The notes: generated by a model not told the origin, from the sequence alone. Positions 9,031 to 18,027 are shown, numbered from the stretch's first letter. The stretch is 64,000 nucleotides of DNA from Lewinellaceae bacterium (GCA_016712415.1 JADJRC010000024.1:1-64000), one strand, 5' to 3'. Made by a program: numbers and translations.

Positions 9031-9074
9031 CAAAACTAGGTCAAAAAAAAGTGCGGGTTGGTAACCATTGTTAC
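9031..9074 (-). promoter_or_regulatory. Promoter with perfect GTAAC-N4-GTTAC operator upstream of araC-soxB-like
   Basis: Perfect dyad GTAAC-CATT-GTTAC at 9061-9074 and a perfect TAnnTTTG box on the minus strand (TAGTTTTG, 9031-9038). Centre-to-box distance is 36.5 bp. The start codon lies 25 bp downstream of the box. Confidence 0.7.
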
Positions 9075-9111
9075 ACAACCCGCACGACTACTTTCCACAT
9101 ATACCTGTTTG

Positions 9112-10316
9112 TCAGGCCCGCCCGCTGAGGATGCGGTTCCAGTACAACCACGGAAGGATGTATTTCTTGAGTACCCACATCGTCCGGCGCGGTACGGCCT
9201 GGTCGAAGGGGAATGTCATTTTGGGCTTGTTGGCGTAATCGAATTCCGCCAGCATCAGTTTGCCGTATTCCGTCGGGATGGGGCAGGCAGAATAGCCGTC
9301 GTATGTTGCATTGCTCGTGGTGTTCCGAATGGTCGCCAGTATATGTTCCACCACTACCGGCACCTGCTTGCGGATCGCTGCGCCGGTTTTGGATGCCGGG
9401 GCATTGCTTACGTCGCCGCAGGAAAATATATTCGGAAAACGCGTGTGCCGGAAAGTAAATTTGTCGACTTCTACCCAGCCAAGCGGGTTGGACGGGTCGG
9501 CCAGCGGGCTCTTTTTGATAAAGTCGGGCGCACTTTGCGGAGGGACGACGTGGCACATGTCGAACTGCATGGTATGTTGCGCTATCTTGCCGTCGGCGTC
9601 TTTTGCTTCATAATATACCGTGCCTTTCGAGCCGTCTACCTGCGTTACATTCGAGGAGAAATGGGTGTGGATATTGTTTTTGGCTACAACGGCCTCCAGC
9701 GTTTTGGCGTACTCCTTCACTCCGAATATCATGCTGCCGCCGGAAATGTAATGCACCTCGCATTTGTCGAGTATGCCTTTTTGCGCCAGTAGTCGCAGGC
9801 CAGGTACATGATCTTGTGCGGCGCGCCGCCGCATTTGATGGGGGTGCTTGGGTTGGTAAACACTGCCACGCCTCCTTTAAAATTTCTGATCAGTTCCCAG
9901 GTATAGGGCGCAATGTCGAAGGAGTAGTTGCTGGTGACCTTGTTTTTGCCCAGGGTTTCTTTCAGGCCCTTGACTTTGTCCCAGTCAATCTGAATACCCG
10001 GTACCGTCAGTAATATATCGTACGTGTATTTGTCGCCACTGAGGCAGGTCACGCTGTTTTGTTCCGGCTCAAACGCCGCAACGGCATCTTTTATCCAGGT
10101 GGTACCTTTTGGGATATAGTCAGCTTCCAGCCGTTCGGTATCGTTGATCTCGAATTCGCCGGCCCCCACAAGCGTCCAGGCCGGCTGGTAATAATGCTTC
10201 TCGGAAGGCTCTATGATGGCAATGTCCAGATGGCGGTCTTTATGCAGCAGTTGGGATGCTGCAGACAGGCCCGCGTTGCCACCGCCTATAATGAGTATTT
10301 GATGATGTTTCGTCAT
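9112..10316 (-). CDS. sqr: Sulfide:quinone oxidoreductase, type II-like (frame broken)
   Basis: Reassembled length about 401 residues. The N-terminal FAD-binding motif is ILIIGGGNAGLSAA. PIKCGGAPHKIMYL carries a conserved catalytic cysteine near residue 165, and HVVPPQSAPDFIKKSPLAD matches the mitochondrial-type SQR subgroup. A second FAD contact SCGDVSN and the C-terminal membrane-associating helices follow. It oxidises sulfide at the membrane, reduces quinone and passes the sulfur to a thiol as persulfide, which the CstB-like enzyme can use. The frame breaks at a run of five T (9778-9782 plus strand). Adding one base gives YWRKKGILDKCEV. It is the most upstream gene of the sulfur cluster. 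Confidence 0.9.
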
Positions 10317-10559
10317 GATGTGGAAAGTTTATGTTTACTGCAAAGTTCAACCCTGCAGTACCCGCCTGTGTAGTGCGCTTTACCTTATTAGTGGTACTGT
10401 TTACGGATTATTGCACTTTTCAAAGAATCGCCGTCCGAATACCTGACGAGGCTCAGTAGCAGCCGTGACCGGGGTCACGGCATTGTTTCCTTCCTGTACC
10501 GATTTTTGCAGGTGAAAACGCCTGCGCCTTCCTTTTTTCACAAACTGATTTGCATAATC

Positions 10560-12221
10560 ATGAAATACGTTTTTCAAGTGATTGCCGGGCTGCTATTGTT
10601 TTTTGGCGCCCAGAGGGCATTTGGCCAGACCGATAAGGCGCTGCTGCGCGAACTTGCGGAAGAAAACAAAAAAACGGTGGAAGCGCTGGCGCTATACCCC
10701 GAAGATACGCGCCTCGCTATTCTGGAGGCGTGTAAATACCCGGAGGTGCTGGTCAAAATGAACAGCGTGCGGGAAAAAACAGCCGCCGCATACCGCACCC
10801 TGATCGAAGACTTTCCCAGGAATACACAGGAGGTATTTTACGAACTGTCGCGGTACCCCGGACTCACCGGAAAACTTGCGACCGAAAAATCGACCGCAGC
10901 GGTCAAACAATTGCTGACGCAGTTGCCTGAAGATATGCGCGACGACGCCTTCGAGGTGTCACAAAACCAGGCAAGAACCCTGCAGAAAATAGACGACCTC
11001 GACCAGACGGCCCGCAGAACGCTGGACGACCTGATCGCGGGATATCCCGCCCCGGCACAGGCGGCTTTCCGCCAGTTGACAGGACTTCCGGAAGTGCTCG
11101 ACCTGCTCAATCAGGATTTGCGCTTCACCGTCATGGTGGGCGACGCCTACCGCGACGATCCGGCGTCGGTGATCCGGCAGACCGACTCGCTGCACCTGGC
11201 CGTCGCACGCGCGCATGCGCAGGAACTCGAAGACTGGAAAAAGGAAATCGAAAACGACCCGCAGGCACAGCAGGAAATGGCTGCGGCCTCGAAAGAATAC
11301 ACCTCTGCATACGGCTATGATTCGGAAGATTATCCTTACGACGACCTGTACGATTCTTATGAAACGCGGAGGACGACGCACTACTACGACTATTACTATC
11401 CGTGGTGGTTTGGATATCCCTGGTGGTATCCCGCCCCGTGCTGGCGACCGTATCCATACTGGTACGATTGGGGGTTCTATTACTACCATCAAAATATCGT
11501 GATCGTCTATTTGCCGTCGTGGCATTTTATGGACTGGTACTTCTACCACCCGCGCCACCACTACAAATACAACAAGTTGTCGACCCACTTTGTCAACCAT
11601 TATTATGGACACCGCCGTTCGGGCACCTCCATCACTATGGGTGTCGGCGAATGGCGCGACCGCAACAGAACGGTTATTTCCGACGAATGGCTGCAGGACA
11701 AAAAGAACCTTTCCGGCCGGCTTCAGGAATACGGCAGGTTTGAAGAGGCCCGGCAGACATACAATGCCGCCAATCCCAAAAGAACGATGTCGCCGCAGGA
11801 TTTTCTCGATAAAAACACCCGAAAGTATCCCGAATTGACGAGTGGCCGGGAACTGGTGAAGGCAGAAATACAGCGCGAGGAGAACGCCGTCCGGAAAGAA
11901 CGCACCTGGGCGCCGGCTAAAGAACCGGTCCAGCCCCGGCCCGCCCGTGTGCCGGAACAAAAGCCTCAGGACCCGAAACGGGAGCCGCAGCAAAAGCCCG
12001 AACGCCCGCAAACGGAAAAGCCCCCCGAAAAGGTCATCAAACAGCGACCCATAGAAGAGGCGAAAGATTATCACCGGAACAAATGGGACGAGACCAAACG
12101 CAGCGAACCTAAACGCGAACCGGCGCCAAGTACCCGGCCGGCGCCGAAACAACCCGCAAAAAAAGACGCCGCCCCTTCAAAACCCTCGAACAAATCGGGC
12201 AAAACCAGGGGAAACAGGTAG
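10560..12221 (+). CDS. Secreted DUF3300-like protein with Tyr/Trp-rich segment and basic tail
   Basis: 553 residues from the ATG that opens a signal peptide (MKYVFQVIAG to FGQ). Residues about 20-230 are helical, with repeated ALYPEDTRLAIL / YPEVL-like units that resemble DUF3300 proteins. A segment near residues 265-350 is very rich in Tyr, Trp, His and Pro (for example YYYPWWFGYPWWYP). The last 150 residues are Pro/Lys/Glu rich, probably disordered, with PEQKPQDPKREP-like repeats. Location is probably periplasmic or outer envelope. No enzymatic motif is seen, and the function is unknown. Confidence 0.7.
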   Translation: MKYVFQVIAGLLLFFGAQRAFGQTDKALLRELAEENKKTVEALALYPEDTRLAILEACKYPEVLVKMNSVREKTAAAYRTLIEDFPRNTQEVFYELSRYPGLTGKLATEKSTAAVKQLLTQLPEDMRDDAFEVSQNQARTLQKIDDLDQTARRTLDDLIAGYPAPAQAAFRQLTGLPEVLDLLNQDLRFTVMVGDAYRDDPASVIRQTDSLHLAVARAHAQELEDWKKEIENDPQAQQEMAAASKEYTSAYGYDSEDYPYDDLYDSYETRRTTHYYDYYYPWWFGYPWWYPAPCWRPYPYWYDWGFYYYHQNIVIVYLPSWHFMDWYFYHPRHHYKYNKLSTHFVNHYYGHRRSGTSITMGVGEWRDRNRTVISDEWLQDKKNLSGRLQEYGRFEEARQTYNAANPKRTMSPQDFLDKNTRKYPELTSGRELVKAEIQREENAVRKERTWAPAKEPVQPRPARVPEQKPQDPKREPQQKPERPQTEKPPEKVIKQRPIEEAKDYHRNKWDETKRSEPKREPAPSTRPAPKQPAKKDAAPSKPSNKSGKTRGNR

Positions 12222-12262
12222 GACGGCGCCCTGCTGAACACAGTGGTTAACAATGCAATTCT

Positions 12263-12640
12263 ATGGACAAATACATGCTGTTCTGGCTGCCCATGCCTGT
12301 ACTCGGGGTGTTCAACGGAGCCTTCAGGGAAATGGTGCTCAGGAAACGCCTCGGGGAGTTGCCTGCACACCAGGTTTCGACGCTGACCCTGATCTTGTTG
12401 ATCCTGCTTTACAGTCTGGCCATTAAAGATAACCTGCAACTGGAAAACAGCTCGGACGCGGTGGTATGCGGCTTCACCTGGGTTGCGATGACCCTGTTCT
12501 TCGAATTTGGATTCGGCTATTGGTTTGCTAAAAAGACATTCCGCGACCTGCTGAACGATTATAACCTGATGCTGGGCAGGATGTGGTTGCTTGTTCCCGT
12601 TTTTTTAAGTATATTGCCCACATTGCTCCGAAAATGGTAG
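12263..12640 (+). CDS. Small polytopic membrane protein
   Basis: 125 residues with four hydrophobic helices, at about 5-20, 42-58, 70-88 and 105-122. Between helices 1 and 2 is a conserved-looking cytoplasmic loop FREMVLRKRLGELPAHQ. Similar short four-helix proteins are common in Bacteroidota but have no assigned role. It lies 41 bp after the DUF3300-like gene and 48 bp before the next plus-strand gene, so it may share their transcript. Function not recognised. Confidence 0.65.
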   Translation: MDKYMLFWLPMPVLGVFNGAFREMVLRKRLGELPAHQVSTLTLILLILLYSLAIKDNLQLENSSDAVVCGFTWVAMTLFFEFGFGYWFAKKTFRDLLNDYNLMLGRMWLLVPVFLSILPTLLRKW

Positions 12641-12688
12641 TCCCGCAATGTCTGCCCGATTTTTCTGCTCACCAAAAATTAAAATATC

Positions 12689-13135
12689 ATGCGTAAAATT
12701 AATACCGGTATCTGGCTTGATTTTAAAGAAGCCTATATCCTGACCATCGACGAAAACTGGCAAGCCAGCACCCAACACCTGATGTCGGAAGTGGAACACC
12801 ACGCCGTCAAAGGCGGCACCCGATCCAAGACGCCCTGGGGGCCGCAATATTCGCCCAAAGACAGGCGTACCCTGGAGCAGGACAAACGTTCCGAACAGCA
12901 ATATTTCGAGAAGATCATATCCTTAATAGACCCTGAAACGGAAAGTATTGTGATTTCCGGTCCCGCCGAGGCAAAAACAGGGTTGAAAAAAGCCGTTGAA
13001 GGGCTGAACCACTACAAGCCCCAGTTACTTGCCGTTCTGCCGTCCGATTATATGACAACCAACGAGATCAGGGCCTGGATGATCGATTTTTTCAAGAACC
13101 CCGAGGCGCATATCAAAAGCACGGAAAAGGAATAA
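12689..13135 (+). CDS. Conserved cytoplasmic protein, possibly eRF1/Pelota-domain-like
   Basis: 148 residues, no signal peptide or membrane segment. HHAVKGGTRSKTPWGPQ in the middle and IVISGPAEAKTGLKKAVE near residue 90 resemble small bacterial proteins related to the archaeo-eukaryotic release-factor (baeRF) fold, where a G-P-x-E-A-K loop precedes a helix. This is recollection of family motifs, not a search result. If right, it may act on stalled ribosomes or stress. It ends 44 bp from the convergent MgtC/DUF4010 gene. Confidence 0.5.
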   Translation: MRKINTGIWLDFKEAYILTIDENWQASTQHLMSEVEHHAVKGGTRSKTPWGPQYSPKDRRTLEQDKRSEQQYFEKIISLIDPETESIVISGPAEAKTGLKKAVEGLNHYKPQLLAVLPSDYMTTNEIRAWMIDFFKNPEAHIKSTEKE

Positions 13136-13179
13136 TAACAGTTCAGACGGTCTAACAGGAGCCATTCAGATGATTCATG

Positions 13180-14454
13180 TTACCTGTGCAGCAACAGATA
13201 GATACTGCCGATAAGCAGCACCATCCCGAATCCGGCCAGTACAGGTTTGCGCACCCCGGCTGTGCCTGCAACCAGACTGACGGATAACTTGAAAAGAGAG
13301 TTCGACATCACGGCCAGCAGGATAATGTTGGCCGCATCGGCGGTATTACCCCTTCCCGAAGAGGCCCAGCGGGCCGTAGAGATGGTGATTGCATCAATGT
13401 CGGCAATGCCGGCAATTGCGCCGGACAAATAGGCGAAGGTATTGCCCAGCCAATGGCGCGTCCCGTACATCAGCAATGCCACGGCGATATACAAAAGGGC
13501 AAAAAACAAGGCGTTTTTTATATCCAGCGGGTTGGTGGCTGTCAGGTCGGGGCCCGGCGACTGCTCTCCCGGCCGGCGAAGTTGCTGCCAGCTGGGGAAC
13601 AGACTTACCGCCAGCATGAGCAGGAGCGGCAGTAACAGCGCTATGGCAACGGGATAGGCAAACATCGACGTGACCAGAAATACACGAACAAACATCACGG
13701 AAGAGGCCAGTACAATCCCTGCGCCATATGCCGGCGACAGTTCAGGCTTTTCGCGGCTGCGCGACGAAAACACCCAGGCGACCATGGTTGATGAAAACAA
13801 TCCGCCGACAAAGGCGGTAAGCAGGATGCCTTTTTGCTTGCTGCTGAACTTCAGGAGCAGATAACCGGCAAAATTGATCGTCAGCACCAGCATAACGATC
13901 CAGCCGATATCGCGCGCATTGAGAATGCCTTCCGGGCCAAAAGGCTCGTCGGGCAGCAGCGGCAGCACCAGCAGGGCAAACACGATAAATTTGATAAAGG
14001 CAAACAACTCCTCCGTGGTAATCTTGCTGATGAAACCATGCAGCTGCGCCTTAAGCGACAAGACTACCGTGATGACCACGACGATCGCCATGGATTCGCG
14101 GATAAATCCCCGGGAGACAAATATGCCCAGCAGGAAGGTAAGGAGCAGTGCCAGTTCGGTTGTAAGTCCCGACTTCCCGCTTTTCGTTTGGATATAGTAG
14201 GCTACCGCCACCAGCAAAAAAAATCCCGACAAGGCTGCCACCAGCAACAGGTCGCCGGCTTTTTCCGAAATAAACCCGCTTGCGTAACCCAGCACGGATA
14301 CAAGTGTAAAGGTACGAATGCCGCCAAGGTGTGCGGGATCGTTGTGGGTGTTGAATTCGCGCTCCAGACCTATGATAAGTCCGACGCCACCTGCCACCAG
14401 CAGGCCTGCAAAAAAGGGCGTAAGCGCAAGGCTCAATGATTCAAACCAATCCAT
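13180..14454 (-). CDS. MgtC/SapB-DUF4010 family membrane protein
   Basis: 424 residues from the ATG at 14454; an upstream TTG at 14496 is less likely. The N-terminal MgtC/SapB-type region has GLIIGLEREF near residue 25 and GGIRTFTLVSVLG, followed by a DUF4010 C-terminal half with ADIDAITIS and about ten further membrane helices. Proteins of this fusion type sit in the inner membrane. MgtC relatives are linked to Mg2+ stress and envelope homeostasis, but the transport role of this subgroup is unproven. It is transcribed towards the plus-strand gene ending at 13135. Confidence 0.85.
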   Translation of the reverse strand: MDWFESLSLALTPFFAGLLVAGGVGLIIGLEREFNTHNDPAHLGGIRTFTLVSVLGYASGFISEKAGDLLLVAALSGFFLLVAVAYYIQTKSGKSGLTTELALLLTFLLGIFVSRGFIRESMAIVVVITVVLSLKAQLHGFISKITTEELFAFIKFIVFALLVLPLLPDEPFGPEGILNARDIGWIVMLVLTINFAGYLLLKFSSKQKGILLTAFVGGLFSSTMVAWVFSSRSREKPELSPAYGAGIVLASSVMFVRVFLVTSMFAYPVAIALLLPLLLMLAVSLFPSWQQLRRPGEQSPGPDLTATNPLDIKNALFFALLYIAVALLMYGTRHWLGNTFAYLSGAIAGIADIDAITISTARWASSGRGNTADAANIILLAVMSNSLFKLSVSLVAGTAGVRKPVLAGFGMVLLIGSIYLLLHR

Positions 14455-14643
14455 AAAACAGTCAAAAGTATGGATTCCGAAGCGAATAAACGGCAAACCG
14501 GATCAGGCAAAAAAATGACTTGCATCAGCCGTCAGGATAACCACAATTTTACACCCGTTTGACCTTCGTCGGGTAATCTCTGGCATGGGCTTGTTAATTT
14601 TGTAACGATCACAAGAAAATCATTTCCCCTTCCTTCAATATTT

Positions 14644-15669
14644 ATGTCAAAATCAACCGCAAGAATCATTCTTCTGGCTACCGCCCTGCTCGCCGGTATT
14701 TCCCTGCTGATCTGGAAAATCTCCTCCGGAGGCGACACCGGGGCTGTGCAGCAAACACCGGAACCTGTACCCGCACCCGATACCATTCCATCCGGCGAGC
14801 CGCCGCTTGCAGCCATAATGATTCCCCGCGACATACCTGTGGAGGGCTATTTTCGCTATATGGACAGTCTGGTGACGCGCTACGACTCCACCACGCCTTA
14901 TCCCCTGAGCGAATACCTGATGGTGCGCGCCAATGCCTGGATACTCGATTCACTGGAAAATACGGACTATTACCGTTGCATGGAGCGCGGCCATTTTGTG
15001 CCGGATCAGCGTAAAATGACCGTACTCAGGGCCGGCGATACCCTTTACCTGCCCGGCGTAAAGTATGCAGCGGCCCTGCTGGAAAAAATGAACAACACGA
15101 GCCTGGATATCAATATCCCGGCGTTCGAACTCCGCATAAAGGAAGGCGACAGTACCCTGTACTCCTTTCCGGTACGGGTCGGTAAAAACATGCGCAAATT
15201 TCTCGTTATGGCCGGCGGCACTGTCGACCTGCGTACACATACGGGTGAAGGAAGTATCGTCCGCGTCAACCGCGACCCCGTTTTTTACGACCCGGTGACG
15301 GGCAAGCAGTTTAAATTCACGAGGAGAGACGACGGAAAGACAACAATGATGCCCCTGATACCCTGGATCGAGCCGGAGATAAACGGCCATCGTTACGGCC
15401 AGATGATCCACCCCACCACCAACCCTTCTACGCTGGGCAGACCGGCATCAAACGGCTGTATCGGCACGCGGGAAGGCGATGCCTGGCGGGTCTATTACTA
15501 CGCTCCGCTGGGTACCCGGGTCGTCATTCGATACGACCTGTCAGCCATAAGCGCACAGGGCGATACCTTGCGGTACAAGGATGTGTATAATTTCGGGAAA
15601 TCGGGGAAACAGGCGGCACTTTCCCTGCCGCCGCTGCTTCCCTCCGGAAAATGCTGGTGCCTGCCCTGA
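14644..15669 (+). CDS. L,D-transpeptidase (YkuD family)
   Basis: 341 residues. An N-terminal signal anchor (residues 7-24, LLATALLAGISLLIW) is followed by a Pro-rich linker and a C-terminal YkuD domain. Catalytic region: MIHPTTNPSTLGRPASNGCIG, with the active Cys near residue 274 and His about 18 residues before it. The usual Arg after SxGCI is shifted (GCIGTREGD), a small deviation. Such enzymes form 3-3 crosslinks in peptidoglycan or attach proteins to it, in the periplasm. A TAATTTTG box at 14595-14602 may be its -7 element. Confidence 0.85.
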   Translation: MSKSTARIILLATALLAGISLLIWKISSGGDTGAVQQTPEPVPAPDTIPSGEPPLAAIMIPRDIPVEGYFRYMDSLVTRYDSTTPYPLSEYLMVRANAWILDSLENTDYYRCMERGHFVPDQRKMTVLRAGDTLYLPGVKYAAALLEKMNNTSLDINIPAFELRIKEGDSTLYSFPVRVGKNMRKFLVMAGGTVDLRTHTGEGSIVRVNRDPVFYDPVTGKQFKFTRRDDGKTTMMPLIPWIEPEINGHRYGQMIHPTTNPSTLGRPASNGCIGTREGDAWRVYYYAPLGTRVVIRYDLSAISAQGDTLRYKDVYNFGKSGKQAALSLPPLLPSGKCWCLP

Positions 15670-15701
15670 ACGATGCGTATATTTGCGGCTTATTCTCCAA
15701 A

Positions 15702-16718
15702 ATGAAAAGCATACCCGGTATCTACATCAGGCAATCGCTGCTGCTTGTTCTCATAGCAGCCCTTTTCGGCATATTGTTCTGGAACCTCCTCTTTTTTCTG
15801 CCGGCCCTGCTCGGCGCCTACACCCTGTACGTTCTGCTGCGCGGCGGGATGTTTTTCCTCACCGGACGCTGGGGTTGGCCACGCAAACTGGCTGCGACCA
15901 TCTTGATGCTGCTATCCCTGGTGGCTGTTTTGCTTCCGCTGAACTGGGTATTCGGTATGCTGCAAAACCGCCTGAAATTGCTGCTCGGCAATTCCGACAA
16001 CCTGTTGCACAACGCCATGGATATCATCCATAAGGTGGAAAGCCAGTACAGTATCACGCTCCTGACGCCGGAAAACATCAGAAGCCTGAGCCAGTGGGGC
16101 GTTGTACAGATACAGGATGTGGTCGGAGCAACCCTTAGCGGGCTTGGCATCCTGCTCATGGCTTTCCTCATCCTGTGGTTTATGCTGGCAGAGGCAGAGC
16201 GGATGGAACACTCGTTTTTTAACTGGCTGCCGCTCCGGGACGAAAACGTCGACTACGTGCGAAAACACCTGAACAATATGGTGTACTCCAATGCCCTTGG
16301 TATTCCACTCATGGGTGTTGTACAGGGTCTGGCCGGCTTGCTGATATACTGGCTGGCGGGAATACAAGACCCCTGGCTGTGGTTTGGCATTACCTTTTTG
16401 GCCGGAATGATGCCTGTTTTCGGGGTTGCCCTGGCCTATGTGCCGCTTTCGCTCATCCTGTTGGCCGAAGGGGCAGAGTTTAAGGCGCTCGTGATCTTCC
16501 TGTACGGCTTTTTCGTCGTTGGCTCGGTCGATAACCTTGCCAGAATGTGGCTGCTCAAAAAGATCGGGCATACGCACCCGCTTATCACGCTTTTCGGCGT
16601 CATCGTGGGACTGAAACTGTTCGGATTTATCGGGTTTATCTTCGGCCCGATCCTGATCTCCCTGTTTATCCTGCTGCTCCGGATCTACCACAAGGAGTTC
16701 AACCGGCCTTTGGAGTGA
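15702..16718 (+). CDS. AI-2E (PerM/TqsA-type) family permease
   Basis: 338 residues from the ATG after the L,D-transpeptidase stop (32 bp gap). There are about seven to eight membrane helices, with a soluble central domain (about 60-150) and the C-terminal signature region LKKIGHTHPLITLFGVIVG and FIGFIFGPILISL typical of the family. Members move AI-2, Na+/H+ or polyamine-related solutes; the substrate is not deducible here. The helical content and spacing are as expected. A strong hairpin terminator follows within 10 bp of the stop. Confidence 0.85.
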   Translation: MKSIPGIYIRQSLLLVLIAALFGILFWNLLFFLPALLGAYTLYVLLRGGMFFLTGRWGWPRKLAATILMLLSLVAVLLPLNWVFGMLQNRLKLLLGNSDNLLHNAMDIIHKVESQYSITLLTPENIRSLSQWGVVQIQDVVGATLSGLGILLMAFLILWFMLAEAERMEHSFFNWLPLRDENVDYVRKHLNNMVYSNALGIPLMGVVQGLAGLLIYWLAGIQDPWLWFGITFLAGMMPVFGVALAYVPLSLILLAEGAEFKALVIFLYGFFVVGSVDNLARMWLLKKIGHTHPLITLFGVIVGLKLFGFIGFIFGPILISLFILLLRIYHKEFNRPLE

Positions 16719-16725
16719 AAAAAAG

Positions 16726-16764
16726 AGCCCTCCCTTTGTGCATGTTCAGCAAAAAAGGAGGGCT
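16726..16764 (+). terminator. Intrinsic terminator after the AI-2E permease gene
   Basis: Perfect 8-bp stem AGCCCTCC / GGAGGGCT with a loop of 23 nt, flanked by A-runs upstream and GGTTTATTTT downstream. It begins 8 bp past the stop codon. Confidence 0.75.
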
Positions 16765-16832
16765 GGTTTATTTTGTCACTACCGGATACTCACTCCATAC
16801 AAGGCGTTTTTCAATACCGTTTCCGTAGGTAT

Positions 16833-17104
16833 ACAGGAGTCATCCCGAATTTTCCAGGCGAACACGACCTCCATAACGTCGGATATAGGCTGTGTGTATG
16901 TACAACGGACTTCCAAGTCCGTTGAAACGTGGTGGAGGCGCCGGACTTGGAAGTCCGGCGTACATACCCTGTCTGGCAGGTTGTTTAACGCAAATATCGC
17001 TACAGAAACCTAACCGCTACCAGGTCGGATATTTTACATAATCGACTGATCTGTAAATATTTGACTTCTCTAAAATCAATTGCAAAATTCGGGATGACTC
17101 CTGT
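16833..17104. mobile_element. MITE-like element, 272 bp, perfect 21-bp terminal inverted repeats
   Basis: The ends are exact inverted repeats of 21 bp (ACAGGAGTCATCCCGAATTTT at 16833-16853 and its complement at 17084-17104). The right end abuts the stop codon of the OmpA gene. Inside, at 16896-16967, are two back-to-back palindromes (CGGACTT-CC-AAGTCCG and CGGACTT-GG-AAGTCCG) bounded by GTATGTAC/GTACATAC. There is no transposase frame. A 53-bp piece of the right end, 50 of 53 identical, recurs at 45.63 kb, so the sequence is dispersed. Confidence 0.75.
16896..16967. repeat. REPIN-like pair of palindromes
   Basis: Two 16-bp-core hairpins in inverted orientation (centres CC and GG), separated by about 25 bp and enclosed by an 8-bp inverted repeat GTATGTAC/GTACATAC. 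The two palindromes are reverse complements of each other, so the block can form one long stem or two short ones, the arrangement of paired REP sequences. Confidence 0.7.
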
Positions 17105-18027
17105 TTACTTCGGCGCCATATTCGGATTCAGCAGATCGTAGAATTGATCCAGTTTGGGCAGAATAATGATCCGGGTGCGGCGGTTGGTGGCGCGGCCAGA
17201 TTCGGTATCGTTGCTTGCAAGTGTGTTGTATTCGCCCCTGCCGGCAGCGATCAGGCGGTTCGGATTGATGTTGTAGTTCTTCTGCAAGGCCCTTACTACC
17301 GAGGTGGACCGCTTTACACTCAGGTCCCAGTTGTCTTCCATGCAGGCGTTCTTGATCGGAACATTGTCGGTATAGCCTTCCACCATCACTTCCAGTTCGG
17401 GCCTCGACTCTATGATCCTGGCAATTTTTCCCAGCACCTCGTTTGCCCTGGGCGTGAGGTTCGAACTGCCGCTCTGGTAGAGCATTTTGTCGGAGAGGTT
17501 GATGAACACCACCGTTTTATCCACTTTTACTTCTACATCCTTGTCTTCGATGCCATCGCTGAGAACCCCTTTCAGGTTGACCGCCAGCGCGAGGTTAATG
17601 GAATCAGCCTTGGTTTTGGCAGCCTGCAGCAGATGGATGTATTTGTCCTTTTTCTCCAGTTGCGACAGGGTTTCCTTGATGTTGTCGCTGGCGGATTGCG
17701 ACAACACGGTTAGCTCGCCTACCTGGCTGAGCTGTTTGTCGCGCTGGGCCTTGATGTCGGCAATTTGCTCTTTGAGGTCCCTGATTTGTTCCTCCCGCAG
17801 TTGAAGGGTGTTCTGGGCATTCCGGATCTCACCCTTGAGGCCTTCCTTGTCGTTTTCACAAGCCCGGAGGCGGTTGATTTGTTCATTCAGGTTTTCCCCG
17901 CATTTCCCCAGGTCTTTGTTTGCCGTATCCAGCTGTGTTTGCAGGGAGGTAAATTTTTCTTGCTCACGCAGGAGACCGTGGACAGGCTTAACAGGAAAAA
18001 GAGCATCAGTTTTACGCTGTAGTTCAT
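17105..18027 (-). CDS. OmpA family lipoprotein with coiled coil (frame broken)
   Basis: Reassembled length about 307 residues. The start MNYSVKLML opens a lipoprotein signal peptide with lipobox STVSC. A long coiled coil follows (about 25-150, with Leu/Glu/Gln heptads), then a C-terminal OmpA/MotB peptidoglycan-binding domain (about 180-300) with VEGYTDN and the NRRTRI motif. It probably tethers the outer membrane to peptidoglycan. The frame breaks at a T5 run (17954-17958 plus strand); one added base joins VSKK to FTSLQTQ. A TAGTTTTG box at 18128-18135 on the minus strand could be its promoter. Its stop codon touches the MITE-like element. Confidence 0.85.

Noticed and set aside
9058..9111. 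The GTAAC dyad downstream of the SQR gene as an SQR terminator
   Set aside because: The stem is only 5 bp with no U-run, and its spacing to the -7 box of the AraC gene matches the other operators.
10317..10559. A fifth GTAAC-N4-GTTAC operator upstream of SQR
   Set aside because: A GAACTTTG box exists at 10341-10348, but the position 37 bp upstream reads TAGTGCGCTTTACC, too far from the dyad.
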